In this document: positions 9,581 through 20,200 of the stretch, piece by piece
Layout of the letters: the number at the start of each line of letters is the position of its first letter
How positions within the stretch are numbered: the first letter of the stretch is position 1
Source: Bacillus subtilis subsp. subtilis
GTDB taxonomy: Bacteria > Pseudomonadota > Gammaproteobacteria > Xanthomonadales > Xanthomonadaceae
Direction: 5' to 3'
NCBI GenBank assembly: GCA_021733645.1
Contig: JAHREJ010000022.1
Span: 1 to 64,000 of the forward strand
DNA length: 64,000 nt
Program-made: the position numbers and the translations under genes
The notes under the pieces: model-generated
Told to the model about the DNA's origin: nothing
What the model saw: only the letters and a program-made list of their open reading frames with translations
Databases searched by the model: none

Positions 9581-11113
9581 ATGTCCTCTGATCTGCTCAA
9601 GGCCCTCGGCCTGGACGCGACCAACGCTGGCACCTACCTCGGCAACGGCGAGTGGTCCACCGCCACCAGTGCCGGCCTGATCACCCCGGTCAACCCGACC
9701 ACCGGGCAAGCCATCGCCACCGTCCACGCCACCACCGACGCCGACTACGAAACCATCGTGGCGCGTGCCCAGGAGGCCTTCAAGGTATGGCGTACCACCC
9801 CGGCCCCGCGCCGCGGTGAAGCCGTGCGCCTGTGCGGCGAAGCCTTGCGCGCGCACAAGGATGCGCTGGGTTCGCTGGTTGCGCTGGAAATGGGCAAGAG
9901 CAAGCCCGAAGGCGACGGCGAAGTACAGGAAATGATCGACATCGCCGACTTCGCCGTGGGCCAGAGCCGCATGCTGTACGGCTACACCATGCATTCCGAG
10001 CGTCCCGGCCACCGCATGTACGAGCAGTACCAGCCGCTCGGCCTGGTCGGCATCATCAGCGCCTTCAACTTCCCGGTGGCCGTGTGGGCCTGGAACTCGT
10101 TCCTGGCGGCGATCTGCGGCGATGTGTGCATCTGGAAGCCGTCCAACAAGACCCCGTTGACCGCCATTGCCTCGATGCGCATCTGCAACGAAGCGCTGCG
10201 CGGCGCCGGCTTCCCGGACATCTTCTTCCTCATCAACGATGCCGGCACCGAGCTGTCGCAGAAGATGGTGGCCGACAAGCGCGTGCCGCTGATCAGCTTC
10301 ACCGGCTCGACCCAGGTTGGCCGCCAGGTGGCTGAAAAGGTCGCCCATCGCCTGGGCCGCTGCCTGCTGGAACTGGGCGGCAACAACGCCATCATCCTGG
10401 ATGAAACCGCCGACCTGAAGCTGGCCATCCCCGGCATCGTGTTCGGTGCGGTAGGCACCGCCGGCCAGCGCTGCACCACCACGCGCCGGCTGATCGTGCA
10501 CGAATCCATCCATGACGACGTGCTGGCCACGCTGATCAAGGCGTACAAGCAGGTGGAAGGCAAGATCGGCGATCCGACCGACCCGGCCAACCTGATGGGC
10601 CCGCTCAACAGCGACGGCGCCGTGCAGCAGTTCCTGGCCTCGATCGAGAAGGCCAAAGCCAGCGGCGGCACCGTGGAAGCCGGCGGCACCCGCATCGACC
10701 GCGCCGGCAACTTCGTCCTGCCGGCCATCGTGACCGGGCTGAAGAACAGCGACGAAGTGGTGCAGCACGAAACCTTCGCGCCGATCCTGTACGTGATGAA
10801 GTACAGCACCCTGGATGAAGCCATCGACATGCAGAACGGCGTGCCGCAGGGCCTGTCTTCGTCGATCTTCACCACCAACCTGAAGACCGCCGAGCGCTTC
10901 CTGTCGGCGGCCGGTTCGGACTGCGGCATCGCCAACATCAACATCGGCACCTCCGGTGCGGAGATCGGCGGGGCGTTCGGGGGTGAGAAGGACACCGGCG
11001 GTGGTCGCGAGTCCGGCTCGGATGCGTGGAAGGTCTACATGCGCCGCCAGACCAACACCATCAACTACTCCGATTCGCTGCCGCTGGCCCAGGGCATCAA
11101 GTTCGACCTGTGA
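9581..11113 (+). CDS. amaB: L-piperidine-6-carboxylate / alpha-aminoadipic semialdehyde dehydrogenase (ALDH7 family)
   Basis: A 510-residue NAD-dependent aldehyde dehydrogenase. The oxyanion/NAD segment [17 protein letters not shown] (about 157-173), [22 protein letters not shown], the base Glu264 in LELGGNNA and the nucleophile Cys298 in GQRCTTTRR identify the ALDH7 (antiquitin) family rather than succinate-semialdehyde or betaine-aldehyde enzymes. Bacterial members act late in lysine and pipecolate breakdown, oxidising aminoadipate semialdehyde to aminoadipate. A strong ribosome site precedes the ATG. Its stop codon overlaps the GTG of the following dehydrogenase, so the two are translationally coupled. 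Family certainty is high; the exact substrate is inferred from family. Confidence 0.92.
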   Translation: MSSDLLKALGLDATNAGTYLGNGEWSTATSAGLITPVNPTTGQAIATVHATTDADYETIVARAQEAFKVWRTTPAPRRGEAVRLCGEALRAHKDALGSLVALEMGKSKPEGDGEVQEMIDIADFAVGQSRMLYGYTMHSERPGHRMYEQYQPLGLVGIISAFNFPVAVWAWNSFLAAICGDVCIWKPSNKTPLTAIASMRICNEALRGAGFPDIFFLINDAGTELSQKMVADKRVPLISFTGSTQVGRQVAEKVAHRLGRCLLELGGNNAIILDETADLKLAIPGIVFGAVGTAGQRCTTTRRLIVHESIHDDVLATLIKAYKQVEGKIGDPTDPANLMGPLNSDGAVQQFLASIEKAKASGGTVEAGGTRIDRAGNFVLPAIVTGLKNSDEVVQHETFAPILYVMKYSTLDEAIDMQNGVPQGLSSSIFTTNLKTAERFLSAAGSDCGIANINIGTSGAEIGGAFGGEKDTGGGRESGSDAWKVYMRRQTNTINYSDSLPLAQGIKFDL

Positions 11114-11874
11114 ACGGGCCGCGCCTGGATTTCACCGATCGCCGGGTGCTGATTGCCGGCGGCAGCAAGGGAATCGGGCGCGCGATGGCGCTGGCGTTCG
11201 CCGCGGCGGGCGCCCGCGTGTCGGTCTGTGCACGCGGTGAGCAAGGGCTCGCCGCGTTGCGCCTCGATGCCCAGGCCGCCGGCCTGGCAGTGCATACCGA
11301 GGCGGCCGATCTGGCGCGGCAGGACGACATCGGCCGCTGGCTGGCCGCGGCGGCCGACACGCTCGGTGGGATCGACGTGCTGGTCAACAACGCCACCGGC
11401 TACGGCATGGCCGACGACGAGGCCGGCTGGGAAGCCAGTCTCGGCGTCGACCTGATGGCGGCCGTGCGCGCCTCGCGGCTGGCACTGCCGTGGCTGCAGC
11501 AGTCCAGCGATGCCTGCATCCTCAACCTGGCCTCGATCGCCGCCCAGCAACCACGCCCCGGTGCCGCGCCGTATGCGGCCGCCAAGGCGGCGTTGATGCA
11601 CTACACCACCTCCCAGGCGCTGGCGCTGGCGCCCCGGCGCATTCGGGTCAACGCCATTGCCCCAGGCTCCATCGAGTTCGAGGACGGGCTATGGGCGCGT
11701 CGTCGCGAGCACGACCCGGCGCTCTACCACGGCACCCTGGCAAAGATCCCGTTCGGGCGCTTTGGCCAACCGCAGGAAATTGCCGATGCCGCGCTGTTCC
11801 TGTGCTCGCCACTGGCACGCTGGATCACCGGCCATACCTTGAACGTCGACGGTGGCCAGGTCCTGATGGGCTGA
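11110..11874 (+). CDS. Short-chain dehydrogenase/reductase
   Basis: Read from a GTG at 11110 that overlaps the amaB stop (GTGA), this gives 254 residues, the classical SDR length. An ATG farther upstream at 11026 lies inside amaB and would add an implausible tail. The cofactor motif GGSKGIG is at 17-23 (Gly in place of the usual first Thr), NNAT follows near 93, and the catalytic set is Ser142, Tyr155 and Lys159 (YAAAK). [11 protein letters not shown] segment and a C-terminal HTLNVDGGQ complete the fold. Coupling to amaB suggests a shared catabolic role, but the substrate is unknown. Close relatives include 3-oxoacyl-ACP reductases and sugar dehydrogenases. Confidence 0.88.
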   Translation: MNGPRLDFTDRRVLIAGGSKGIGRAMALAFAAAGARVSVCARGEQGLAALRLDAQAAGLAVHTEAADLARQDDIGRWLAAAADTLGGIDVLVNNATGYGMADDEAGWEASLGVDLMAAVRASRLALPWLQQSSDACILNLASIAAQQPRPGAAPYAAAKAALMHYTTSQALALAPRRIRVNAIAPGSIEFEDGLWARRREHDPALYHGTLAKIPFGRFGQPQEIADAALFLCSPLARWITGHTLNVDGGQVLMG

Positions 11875-11959
11875 CGCGGCAGGGCCACCCCTCGCCCCGC
11901 GCCGATGGGCTAATCCCGGCGCAGGCACTATCATGGGCGCTCTGCCAAGGAGGAAACGG

Positions 11960-12244
11960 ATGAACCAACCCTATCGACAGACCAGCTCGCTGGCCGTAGT
12001 CAGCTTGATCATGGGCATCGTGGGTTGGACGGTGTTTCCGTTCCTCGGCAGCCTGGTGGCGATCGTCACCGGCCACATGGCACGCGCGGAGATCCGCCGC
12101 CAGCCGCAGGCGCTGGAGGGCGATGGCCTGGCAGTGGCCGGGCTGATCCTGGGGTGGCTGGCGGTGATCGGCAGCATCCTGGTGATCGTCGGCTTCCTGC
12201 TTTTCTTTGGTGGCCTGGCCCTGTTTGCCGCATCCCAATCGTGA
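11960..12244 (+). CDS. DUF4190 small membrane protein
   Basis: A 94-residue protein starting at the ATG after a strong AAGGAGG (11948-11954). An ATG at 11933 is open in frame but lies ahead of that ribosome site. It has two membrane helices, about residues 11-33 (LAVVSLIMGIVGWTVFPFLG) and 62-85, joined by a loop with HMARAEIRRQPQALEGDGLAVAG. This AI-A-GH-AR-EIRR-P...G-G-A--GL-LG pattern is the DUF4190 signature. Function is not known for the family. It may share a transcript with the methyltransferase that follows 7 bases later. Confidence 0.8.
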   Translation: MNQPYRQTSSLAVVSLIMGIVGWTVFPFLGSLVAIVTGHMARAEIRRQPQALEGDGLAVAGLILGWLAVIGSILVIVGFLLFFGGLALFAASQS

Positions 12245-12251
12245 GGTCTTC

Positions 12252-13022
12252 ATGAGCGAATCGGATTCGACCGAACGCTTCAGCAGCCGGGTGGCCGACT
12301 ACGTCCGCTACCGCCCCGACTATCCGCCGGCACTGCTGCACTGGCTGCACCACGAGATCGGCGTGCCCAGCCAGACCCTGGTGGCCGACATCGGCGCCGG
12401 TACCGGCATTTCCACCCGCCTGTTCCTGGCCAGCGGCCACCCGGTCATCGCGGTGGAACCCAATGCGGCCATGCGCCAGGCCGCCGACACCTGGTTGAGC
12501 CCGGATTACCTGCGCCTGAAACTGGTCGACGGGACCGCCGAGGCAACCACGCTGGCCGATGACAGCGTCGGGCTGGTGGCGGCCGCGCAGGCCTTCCATT
12601 GGTTCGACACCACCGCGGTGCGCCGCGAATGGTCGCGCATCCTGCATCCGGGTGGGATGGCAATGGTGTTCTGGAACTCGCGCCTGCTTGACGCCTCGGC
12701 CTTCCTGATCGGCTACGAGCAGCTGTTGCTGGAGTTCGGCACCGACTACACCCAGGTGGCCGAACGCTACCAGGATGACGATGCGATGCGGGCCTGGTTC
12801 GGCCCGGGCCTGCGCGGCATGGCCCGCTTTCCCAACGTGCAGCGCATGGACCTGGACGGCCTGCGCGGCCGCCTGCTGTCTTCTTCCTACGCACCGCAGG
12901 CCGGACACCGGCGCCATGCGCCGATGCTGGAGGCGCTGCAGCAGTTGTTCGATGCCCACGCCGTGGACGGCCAGGTTGCCTTTGAATACCAAACCCGTGC
13001 CTTCATCGGCACGCTGGACTGA
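12252..13022 (+). CDS. Class I SAM-dependent methyltransferase
   Basis: A 256-residue methyltransferase counted from the ATG at 12252 (MSESDSTERF); the frame is open farther upstream but that part overlaps the preceding gene. SAM-binding motif I VADIGAGTG falls at 44-52, and the motif II acidic residue lies in VIAVEPNAAMR. The N-terminal FSSRVADYVRYRPDYP and the AAQAFHWFD block are shared with the group of TMT1/UbiE-like enzymes often annotated as trans-aconitate-type methyltransferases. The substrate is not indicated by the neighbours: a DUF4190 gene 7 bases upstream and pyrD 9 bases downstream. Confidence 0.87.
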   Translation: MSESDSTERFSSRVADYVRYRPDYPPALLHWLHHEIGVPSQTLVADIGAGTGISTRLFLASGHPVIAVEPNAAMRQAADTWLSPDYLRLKLVDGTAEATTLADDSVGLVAAAQAFHWFDTTAVRREWSRILHPGGMAMVFWNSRLLDASAFLIGYEQLLLEFGTDYTQVAERYQDDDAMRAWFGPGLRGMARFPNVQRMDLDGLRGRLLSSSYAPQAGHRRHAPMLEALQQLFDAHAVDGQVAFEYQTRAFIGTLD

Positions 13023-13031
13023 TAGAACGCC

Positions 13032-14087
13032 ATGTACTCGCTAGCCCGCCCCTTCCTGTTCGCCTTCGATGCAGAACGCGCCCACGGCCTTGGCCTGAGC
13101 GCCCTGGAGTGGGCCTACCGCACCGGTACCACGCCCCTGCTGGCCGGTCGCATCGCCCCGCTGCCCACAAAGGCGTTCGGCCTGGAATTCCCCAACCCGG
13201 TGGGGCTTGCCGCAGGACTGGACAAGAACGGCGAGCATATCGATGCGCTGTTGGCGCTGGGGTTCGGCTTCGTCGAGATCGGCACCATCACCCCGCGTCC
13301 GCAGGAAGGCAATCCGAAGCCGCGGCTGTTCCGGCTGCCGGCCCACCAGGCCATCATCAACCGCATGGGGTTCAACAACCTCGGCGTGGATGCCCTGGTG
13401 CGCAATGTCCAGCGCGCCAAGCGCCGCCACGGGCTGCTGGGCATCAACATCGGCAAGAACAAGGACACCCCCAACGAGCGGGCGTTCGACGACTACCAGC
13501 ACTGCCTGCAGAAGGTGTATCCGCTGGCCGATTACATCACCGTCAACATTTCCTCGCCGAACACCGCCGGGCTGCGCGAACTGCAGGAAGAAACCGCGCT
13601 GCGCCAGTTGATTTCGCAGCTGCGCGACAGCCAGGAAGATCTTGCCGCCAGGCACGGCCGGCGCGTGCCGATGCTGGTCAAGGTGGCCCCGGACCTGAGC
13701 GACCGCGACATCGATGCCGCCGCACGCGTGCTCAGCGAATTGAAGGTGGACGGCGTGATTGCCACCAATACCACCATCGATCGCAGCGCGGTGGCCGGCG
13801 ACCGACGGGCGCAGGAGGCCGGTGGCCTGTCCGGCGCGCCGCTGCTGGGCCAATCCACCCTGGTGCTGCGCCGCCTGCGTGCGCGCCTGCCCGAATCGAT
13901 GCCGCTGATCGGCGTCGGCGGCATCCAGTCCGGTGCCGACGCGGTGGCCAAGATGTCGGCCGGCGCCGCGCTGGTGCAGTGCTACAGCGGCCTGATCTTC
14001 CGTGGTCCGGCCCTGGTGCAGGACTGTGTTGAAGCCATCCGTCGCCGCCGCGAGGCGCCCAGCCGCGGTGCGGTAGCCCCCCTATGA
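13032..14087 (+). CDS. pyrD: Dihydroorotate dehydrogenase (quinone), class 2
   Basis: A 351-residue inner-membrane-associated enzyme that oxidises dihydroorotate to orotate with ubiquinone, the fourth step of pyrimidine synthesis. The N-terminal amphipathic segment ([19 protein letters not shown]) is the class 2 membrane/quinone hook. FMN-binding parts include [48 protein letters not shown] with the catalytic serine, [13 protein letters not shown] and [10 protein letters not shown]. Its stop overlaps the murB start by 4 bases, so the two are coupled although they belong to different pathways. Confidence 0.96.
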   Translation: MYSLARPFLFAFDAERAHGLGLSALEWAYRTGTTPLLAGRIAPLPTKAFGLEFPNPVGLAAGLDKNGEHIDALLALGFGFVEIGTITPRPQEGNPKPRLFRLPAHQAIINRMGFNNLGVDALVRNVQRAKRRHGLLGINIGKNKDTPNERAFDDYQHCLQKVYPLADYITVNISSPNTAGLRELQEETALRQLISQLRDSQEDLAARHGRRVPMLVKVAPDLSDRDIDAAARVLSELKVDGVIATNTTIDRSAVAGDRRAQEAGGLSGAPLLGQSTLVLRRLRARLPESMPLIGVGGIQSGADAVAKMSAGAALVQCYSGLIFRGPALVQDCVEAIRRRREAPSRGAVAPL

Positions 14088-15133
14088 GTAACGCAATGCC
14101 CGCCTGGACCCTGACTGAAAACGCTTCGCTGAAGGCACTCAATACCTTCCACGTCGATGCCAGCGCTGCACGGCTGCTGGAACTGCACGACCCTGCGTTG
14201 CTGCCCGATGTCCTGGCGTTGCCACAGGTGGCCGCTGGCCCGTTGCTGGTGCTGGGCAGTGGCAGCAATGTGCTGTTGGCCGGCGATGTGGAAGGCACGG
14301 CACTGGTGTTTGCCAACCGCAGCATCGACATCCTGGAACACCGCGCCGACCACACCGTGGTGCGCGCCGGGGCCGGGGTGAACTGGCACGGGCTGGTGAT
14401 GTGGTCGCTGCAGAACGGGCTGTCCGGGCTGGAAAACCTGGCCCTGATTCCCGGCACCGCCGGGGCCGCGCCGATCCAGAACATCGGTGCCTATGGCGTG
14501 CAGGTGGATGAGTTCATCCAGACCGTCGAGGCATGGGACCGCGAGACCGGCACGTGGGTGCGGCTGGACAGCGAGGCGTGCCAGTTTGGCTACCGCGACA
14601 GCGTGTTCAAGCAGGTGCCGGAGCGCTACCTGATCAGCGCGATCGAACTGCGCCTGCCGCTGCTGCATGCGCTGCGCCTGGGCTATGCCGGGATCAATGA
14701 AGAGATGCAGGCGATGGGTGTGGAACTGCCGGTGGCTGCCGATGTAGCCAACGCGGTGATCAACATCCGCCGGCGCAAACTGCCCGACCCGGATGTACTG
14801 GGCAACGCCGGCAGCTTCTTCAAGAACCCGGTGCTGCCGCTGGAGCAGGTGGACGTGCTGCTGCAGCACTTCCCCGAACTGCCGGTATACCCGGCCGACC
14901 AGGACAACCGGCGCAAGCTGTCGGCGGCCTGGATGATCGAAGCCTGCGGCTGGAAGGGCTACCGCGACGGCGATGCCGGGGTGTCCCCGCACCATGCGCT
15001 GGTACTGGTCAACCACGGCACGGCCACCGGCCAGGCACTGCTGACGCTGGCGCGGCGGATCTCCGCCTCGGTGCTGGAGAAATTCGGCGTGCCGATCGAA
15101 CCGGAGCCGCGCCTGATCGGCGCGCAGTGGTGA
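14084..15133 (+). CDS. murB: UDP-N-acetylenolpyruvoylglucosamine reductase
   Basis: A 349-residue FAD enzyme that reduces enolpyruvyl-UDP-GlcNAc to UDP-N-acetylmuramate with NADPH in the cytoplasm. It has the MurB start [12 protein letters not shown], the FAD-binding [43 protein letters not shown] and the catalytic-serine block [12 protein letters not shown], with a type I (E. coli-like) C-terminus. The ATG overlaps the pyrD stop as ATGA. The start of the EamA transporter overlaps its stop, so pyrD, murB and the transporter are translationally linked. Confidence 0.96.
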   Translation: MSNAMPAWTLTENASLKALNTFHVDASAARLLELHDPALLPDVLALPQVAAGPLLVLGSGSNVLLAGDVEGTALVFANRSIDILEHRADHTVVRAGAGVNWHGLVMWSLQNGLSGLENLALIPGTAGAAPIQNIGAYGVQVDEFIQTVEAWDRETGTWVRLDSEACQFGYRDSVFKQVPERYLISAIELRLPLLHALRLGYAGINEEMQAMGVELPVAADVANAVINIRRRKLPDPDVLGNAGSFFKNPVLPLEQVDVLLQHFPELPVYPADQDNRRKLSAAWMIEACGWKGYRDGDAGVSPHHALVLVNHGTATGQALLTLARRISASVLEKFGVPIEPEPRLIGAQW

Positions 15134-16056
15134 CCCCGCCAGTCGCACTGGCCGCCCCTTCCACTCCCCTGCGTGCGGCACTGCTGATGCTGGGGAGCAC
15201 GATGGCGTTCGGGTTGATGGCAGTGGCCATCCGCTATGCCACCCGCTACGTGCCAACCCAGGAAGTGGCGTTTTTCCGCAATGTGTTCGGACTGCTGGCA
15301 CTGTTGCCGATGCTGCTGCGCCCCGGGCGGGCGTCGCTGAAAACACAGCAGCTGCCGCGCTACCTGCTGCGCAGCGCGATCGGGCTGGCCTCGATGCTGT
15401 GCGCGTTCTGGGCGATCGGCCACCTGCCGATGTCGCAGGCGATTTCGCTGTCCTACTCCACCCCGCTGTTTGTCACCATCGCCGCCGTGCTGTGGTTGGG
15501 CGAGACCGTGCGCGCGCGGCGCTGGGCGGCGGTGATCATCGGCTTCATCGGCGTGCTGATCATCGTGCGCCCAGGCTCGTCGGGTTTCACACCCGGCACC
15601 CTGGTGGCGGTGCTGGCCGCGGTACTGAGCTCGCTGGTGGCCATCCAGATCAAGCAGCTCACCCGGGTGGACAGCGCCGATGCGGTGGTGCTTTACACGT
15701 ACGTGTTCTGGGTGCCGCTGTCGCTGCTGCCAGCGGTGTTTGTCTGGGTGTGGCCGGCCGGCTTGGCCTGGCTGTGGCTGGCCGCCACTGGCCTGTTTGG
15801 CACCATCGGCCAACTGTTGTGGACGCGGGCGCTGCGGCTGGGTGAAGTCTCCGCGCTGACCCCGATCAGCTTCATGCAGTTGCCGCTGGTGGCCGTGCTC
15901 GGCTGGCTGCTGTTCGGCGAAACGTTGGACCGGTGGACGGTAATCGGTGCCGGCATCATCCTGGGTGCCAATGCCTATATCGCCCATCGCGAAGCGGTGC
16001 TGGTGCGCCGGGCGGCGTCGCAGGCAGTCTCGGCAGGCGCCAAGCCGGGCGAGTAA
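15127..16056 (+). CDS. EamA/DMT-family transporter
   Basis: About 309 residues with ten membrane helices arranged as two EamA halves (first from residue 14, second from about 150). The second half ends with [18 protein letters not shown], the common signature of this group. DMT proteins export or exchange metabolites and amino acids across the inner membrane; the substrate is not predictable. Two GTG codons at 15127 and 15130 are both possible starts, the second overlapping the murB stop as GTGA. No ribosome site is obvious, in line with coupling to murB. Confidence 0.87.
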   Translation: MVTPPVALAAPSTPLRAALLMLGSTMAFGLMAVAIRYATRYVPTQEVAFFRNVFGLLALLPMLLRPGRASLKTQQLPRYLLRSAIGLASMLCAFWAIGHLPMSQAISLSYSTPLFVTIAAVLWLGETVRARRWAAVIIGFIGVLIIVRPGSSGFTPGTLVAVLAAVLSSLVAIQIKQLTRVDSADAVVLYTYVFWVPLSLLPAVFVWVWPAGLAWLWLAATGLFGTIGQLLWTRALRLGEVSALTPISFMQLPLVAVLGWLLFGETLDRWTVIGAGIILGANAYIAHREAVLVRRAASQAVSAGAKPGE

Positions 16057-16144
16057 CCCGCCCTCCCATGCCCCGATGGCGCGACGCCATGCGTGGTGGT
16101 TGCCCGATGGCACTGGCCGAAGGGCAGCCATCCACGGAGCGGTA

Positions 16145-17173
16145 CTACCTGGCGTGTGCCAGCCAGCTGCGCGCCGCGCTGTCGACCACGTTGCCCGGCG
16201 CGAACTGCTCGTCCATGTAACGCAGTGCCTGGCGGCGCTGGGCCGGGGGGCGCGATGCCGCGCCCGGTTCCAGCAGCAGGTCATGGAATTCCTGCACATC
16301 GTGCAGGATGCGCCAATGCCGGTAGTACGCCAGCCGCTCGGCGTCGAGGGCCACTTCGCCGTAGCCCTCACTGAACCCCGGCGGGTCATCGCGCCCCCAA
16401 CGGCCGCCCACACCGGCACCGACAAACATCAGGTCGCGTTCGCGCGGCGCAAGCAACATGTCGTCCCAGTCGATCAGGCACAGTCCCTGGTCGTCCCGCA
16501 GCAACAGGTTGCCGGCATGCAGGTCGCCGTGGCACAACACCCGCTTCCATGCCCTGCCCTGCAACCGTTCGCGCAACTGCACACAGCGTTGCCAGACCTC
16601 GACAATGCGCGGACGATGCTGCTGCCATGCCCGCAGGAACTGCGCGGCCAACGCATCGCGTGAGGGCCAACGCGCGTCGCTGCGATGCAGCCAGGCCCCA
16701 ACCCGCTCCACTGCGAAGTCGTCATCGAAGTCCGGCTGCGCCATGACCCCTCGCAGCACATCGGGCAGCGAGGTGTCATGCACCTTCCGCAGCACCGCTC
16801 CCAGACGACGCCACTGCACCTGGGACAGCGCCGATTCGAACCCGGACTGCCCCTCCACATAGGCGAACAGGGTCCATTGCAGCCCCTCCGCGCTCAACGC
16901 CGGTGCGCCATCCAGGGTGGGCTGTGGCGCGGCGATCTCGGCCAGGCCCCGTGCGTTGCGCAGGTACTGCAACACCTTCCATACGGTGTCATCGACCGCA
17001 TAGCGCCGACACTTCAACCACCAGCGCGCGCCATCGTCGGCGATCACCTGGTACACGGTGGCACCCGCATCGGCCCCGGTGGGCCGTTGCACTACGCGCG
17101 TGGCGCGCACGCCCCACGTCTGTGACAGCGCCAGGCCAATCTGCGTGGAAGACAATTCCTGAGGATGCAGCAT
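16145..17173 (-). CDS. APH-fold phosphotransferase (choline kinase / aminoglycoside kinase superfamily)
   Basis: A 342-residue kinase-like protein. The catalytic loop CHGDLHAGNLLL (near 216) carries the Brenner Asp, followed by the metal-binding LIDWDDMLLAPRERDLMF. The N-lobe has WWLKCRRYAVDD with the ATP-binding Lys. The combination of W-K-N-lobe and LIDWDD...PRERDL resembles the APH(9)/spectinomycin phosphotransferase-like and Fub/HSK2-like group rather than APH(3'). Whether it phosphorylates an antibiotic, a metabolite or a protein is unknown. It is monocistronic and converges with the EamA gene. Confidence 0.75.
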   Translation of the reverse strand: MLHPQELSSTQIGLALSQTWGVRATRVVQRPTGADAGATVYQVIADDGARWWLKCRRYAVDDTVWKVLQYLRNARGLAEIAAPQPTLDGAPALSAEGLQWTLFAYVEGQSGFESALSQVQWRRLGAVLRKVHDTSLPDVLRGVMAQPDFDDDFAVERVGAWLHRSDARWPSRDALAAQFLRAWQQHRPRIVEVWQRCVQLRERLQGRAWKRVLCHGDLHAGNLLLRDDQGLCLIDWDDMLLAPRERDLMFVGAGVGGRWGRDDPPGFSEGYGEVALDAERLAYYRHWRILHDVQEFHDLLLEPGAASRPPAQRRQALRYMDEQFAPGNVVDSAARSWLAHAR

Positions 17174-17258
17174 CCATTCGCCGTATCGCGCAAAGGTGGC
17201 CTCACTATGTCAGAAAGCCGTGCAAGCACACAGCGCAACCGATCACGAACCTGGCCAC

Positions 17259-17288
17259 TGCGCGCTGCCGATGGTCCGGCAGCGCGCG
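17259..17288 (-). terminator. GC-rich hairpin downstream of the giant autotransporter gene
   Basis: TGCGCGCTGCCG and CGGCAGCGCGCG pair at 11 of 12 positions around a 6-base loop, starting 5 bases beyond the stop codon. There is no T-run, so termination strength is uncertain. Confidence 0.45.
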
Positions 17289-17293
17289 TTGGA

Positions 17294-20200
17294 TTACGGC
17301 ATGAACTTCTTTTCGGCACCGATCAGGATCGACTGCACGTCACCGGCCTGGCTATCGAACAGGAACTGGTATTCGACGCGCAACAACCAGCCTGACGTGG
17401 ACTGGAACGGCGCACCGATGCCCAGCAGCGTGCGGCTGCGCGACGGGTCGCGCAACGTGGCCGAATAGGCCGGGCCGGACAACAGGTCGCTGTAGCGCAT
17501 CGTGGCTGCACTGCTGCCCTGGAAATCACGCTGGTACTCGATGCGTGCCCCGGGCAGCCAACTGCCCTTGTCGGTGCGCACCAGGTACTCGCTGCGCAGG
17601 CCCAGGTTGCCGGTGCTGGTGCGCAGCTTCTGCTGCTCGTAGGCCAGCGTGTCACCCACCAGCCCGCGCTCGGTGTAGCCATCCAGCGTCGCATCGGCGA
17701 CGTCCAGCCGGGCGTAGGGCGACAGCAGCAACGTGTCGCTGCGGTGCTCATAGCCCAGCGCCAGCGAGGCGAACAGCTGGCGTCCATCGCGACTGCCCTG
17801 CACGGTGTTGCCGTTGCCGGTCACGAAACGACGCGCATCCAGCGACAGCCACTGATACCCCACCAGACCATCGAGGTAGGTATTGCGGCTCGGCCGCCAG
17901 CTGGCATAGGTGGCCACGCTGTAGCTGTCCACGCTGCTGTGGCTGCCGTTGTTGCCCACATCGGCGCTGTCATGGCCGTAGCCCACGCCCGCGCCCAGCG
18001 CAAAGCCGTCGCTGAGGCGCGTGTCCGCGCCCATGCTCAGGCCCGAGGTGGTGAAGTCAGTGGCGCTGCGCCCGTTGCGGTTGTTGCCATTGCCGAAGCT
18101 GAGGGCGCCACCGGTCCACACCGAGAAGCCCCCCGGCAGCGTGCCGCCGGAACCGCTCGCAGTGCGTGCGCCGGCATCGCCGGGATCGGCCGCCGGCTCG
18201 ATCAGGTTCATGCGCAGCGCGTCGGCCAGGCTACGGTCGAGTTCCGACCGGTTGCCGCGCTGCCCTGCCCGTCCCGGCGAGGCTGACGACAGGCTGATGC
18301 CGTTGCTGAAGCCGTCACTGCCACCGCCGCGATGCAGGCTTTCCAGGCGACGCTGGAAGTTGCTGATCTGGCCGCTGGCCATGCGCCGGGTGGCATCGGC
18401 CTGCGCATCAAGGATGCCCATCACTTCGGCATCCTTGGTGGGATCGGCGCGTGCGGTGATGGTCAGCGCAAGGGTGGCCGGTGCGGAGGTCGCGAAGGCG
18501 TTGCTCAGCGTGTACACCAGTTGGGCCACGCCGGAATAGCTGCCCGCCGCCGCGAACTCGAGCTGGTAGCCGATATCGCTGGCCTTCACCGTGGCCGTGC
18601 CCGCGCTGGCCGGCATGACCGACACCACATTGGCCGCTGTGAACGGGCCGCCGCGTGCGCCGCTGGTAAGTTCCACGCGCAGGGTGGTGCCGGCCAGGCC
18701 ACTGGCGGTCAGCGCCGCTGCGATCGGCTGCGGATTGATGTTGACCGTCACCTGCGCCGGTGCGGAAACGCCGCTGCTGTTGCTCAGGGTATAGCTGAAG
18801 CCGACCGCGCCGCTGGCCGCCAGTGGAGCGGCGTAGCTGATCTGCAGCCCCGACACGCTGGCCGTGCCGGTGCTGGGCGCCACGGCGATCGCCGCCGCGT
18901 CGAACGGCCCCCCGCTGGCACCGGTGGTGGCGTCGAAAGTGACGGTCTGCCCGGCCAGCACGGTTACCGTCTGCGCCGCTGCCACGGCCTGCGCCTGGCT
19001 CACGGTAAGGGTGATGCTGCGGTTGCCAACGTAGTTCTGGCCGTCGGCGGCGGCGATCACGAAGGTGCTGGTGCCGATACTGGACGGCGCGCCGCTGAGC
19101 ACGCCGTCACTGGCCAGCGACAACCCGGCGGGCAGGTTGCCGCTGGCGATGCTCCAGGCGTAGCTGCCGTTGCCGCCGGTGGCACCGAAGGCATGCCGGT
19201 AGGCCTGGCCCACCTGCGGGGCCGCCAACACGGCCGGGTCGATCACGATCTGCGCCGGGTCCACGGTGAGCGTGTACACCTTGTCCACCCACTGGCCGTT
19301 GGCATCGGTGGCACGCACGGTGAGCGGGCTGCTGCCGGCGCTGTGGGGTGTACCGGACACCAGGCCGCTGGCGGGGTCCAGCTGCAGGCCGGCCGGCAGG
19401 CTGCCGCCCTGCACGCTGAAGCTGTAGGGGGCAACCGCGCCGCTGGCGGTCAAGGCCTGCGTGTAGGCCACGCCCACCACGCCGTTGGGCAGGCTGCCCG
19501 GGGTCACTACCAGGGTCGGCGCGGCCACCTCAAGGGTGTAGCTGTGGATCAGCGAGAAGGGTGCGCCGGCGCCAGCGCTGGCGTCGGTCACCCGCACTGC
19601 AATCGGGAAACTGCCGCTCTGCGTGGCGGTGCCGGACAGCAGGCCGGTGGCTGGATTGAGGCTGATGCCCGCCGGCAGTGCGCCGGTGAGCCCGTAGCTG
19701 TAGGGCGCGGTGCCGCCGCTGGCGACGAAGCTGGTCGAATAGGCCACCGCATAGCTGGCCTGCAGTGCTCCCGATGCCGGCGTCAAGGCCAGCGTGGGTG
19801 CGCCCACGACCAACGACAGCGCCTGCTGGTTGGTGACGGCGTTGCCATCGGATACCTCGATGGTAAGGCCGTAGGAGCCCGCGCTGGTCGGCGTGCCGAC
19901 GAACTGGCCGGCCGTGCTGAGTGTGATACCGGCCGGCAGCGAGCCGGAGGCCACGCTGAAGGCGTAAGGCGCACTGCCCCCGCTGGCACTCAGGGCGACC
20001 GAGTAGGCAGCGCCCACCGTCGCAGGTGCAATGCTGGTCTGGTCGATGGACGGTCCGGCCGACGTGGTGACCGAGTAAGTACGCGATCCAGCGTGCGGGC
20101 CGGCGCCGCCGGAGCTATCGGTGGCGGTGACGGTGAACGTGCTCGGCCCGGCCGCCGTGGGCGTACCTGACAACACACCCGCCGAAGAGAGCGACAGACC

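Noticed and set aside
16057..16144. Possible terminator between the EamA and APH-fold genes
   Set aside because: Only short imperfect stems without a T-run are present.
18332..20170. A 612-codon open frame on the plus strand
   Set aside because: It mirrors the Ig repeats of the autotransporter on the other strand and has only repetitive Gly/Ala/Arg content.
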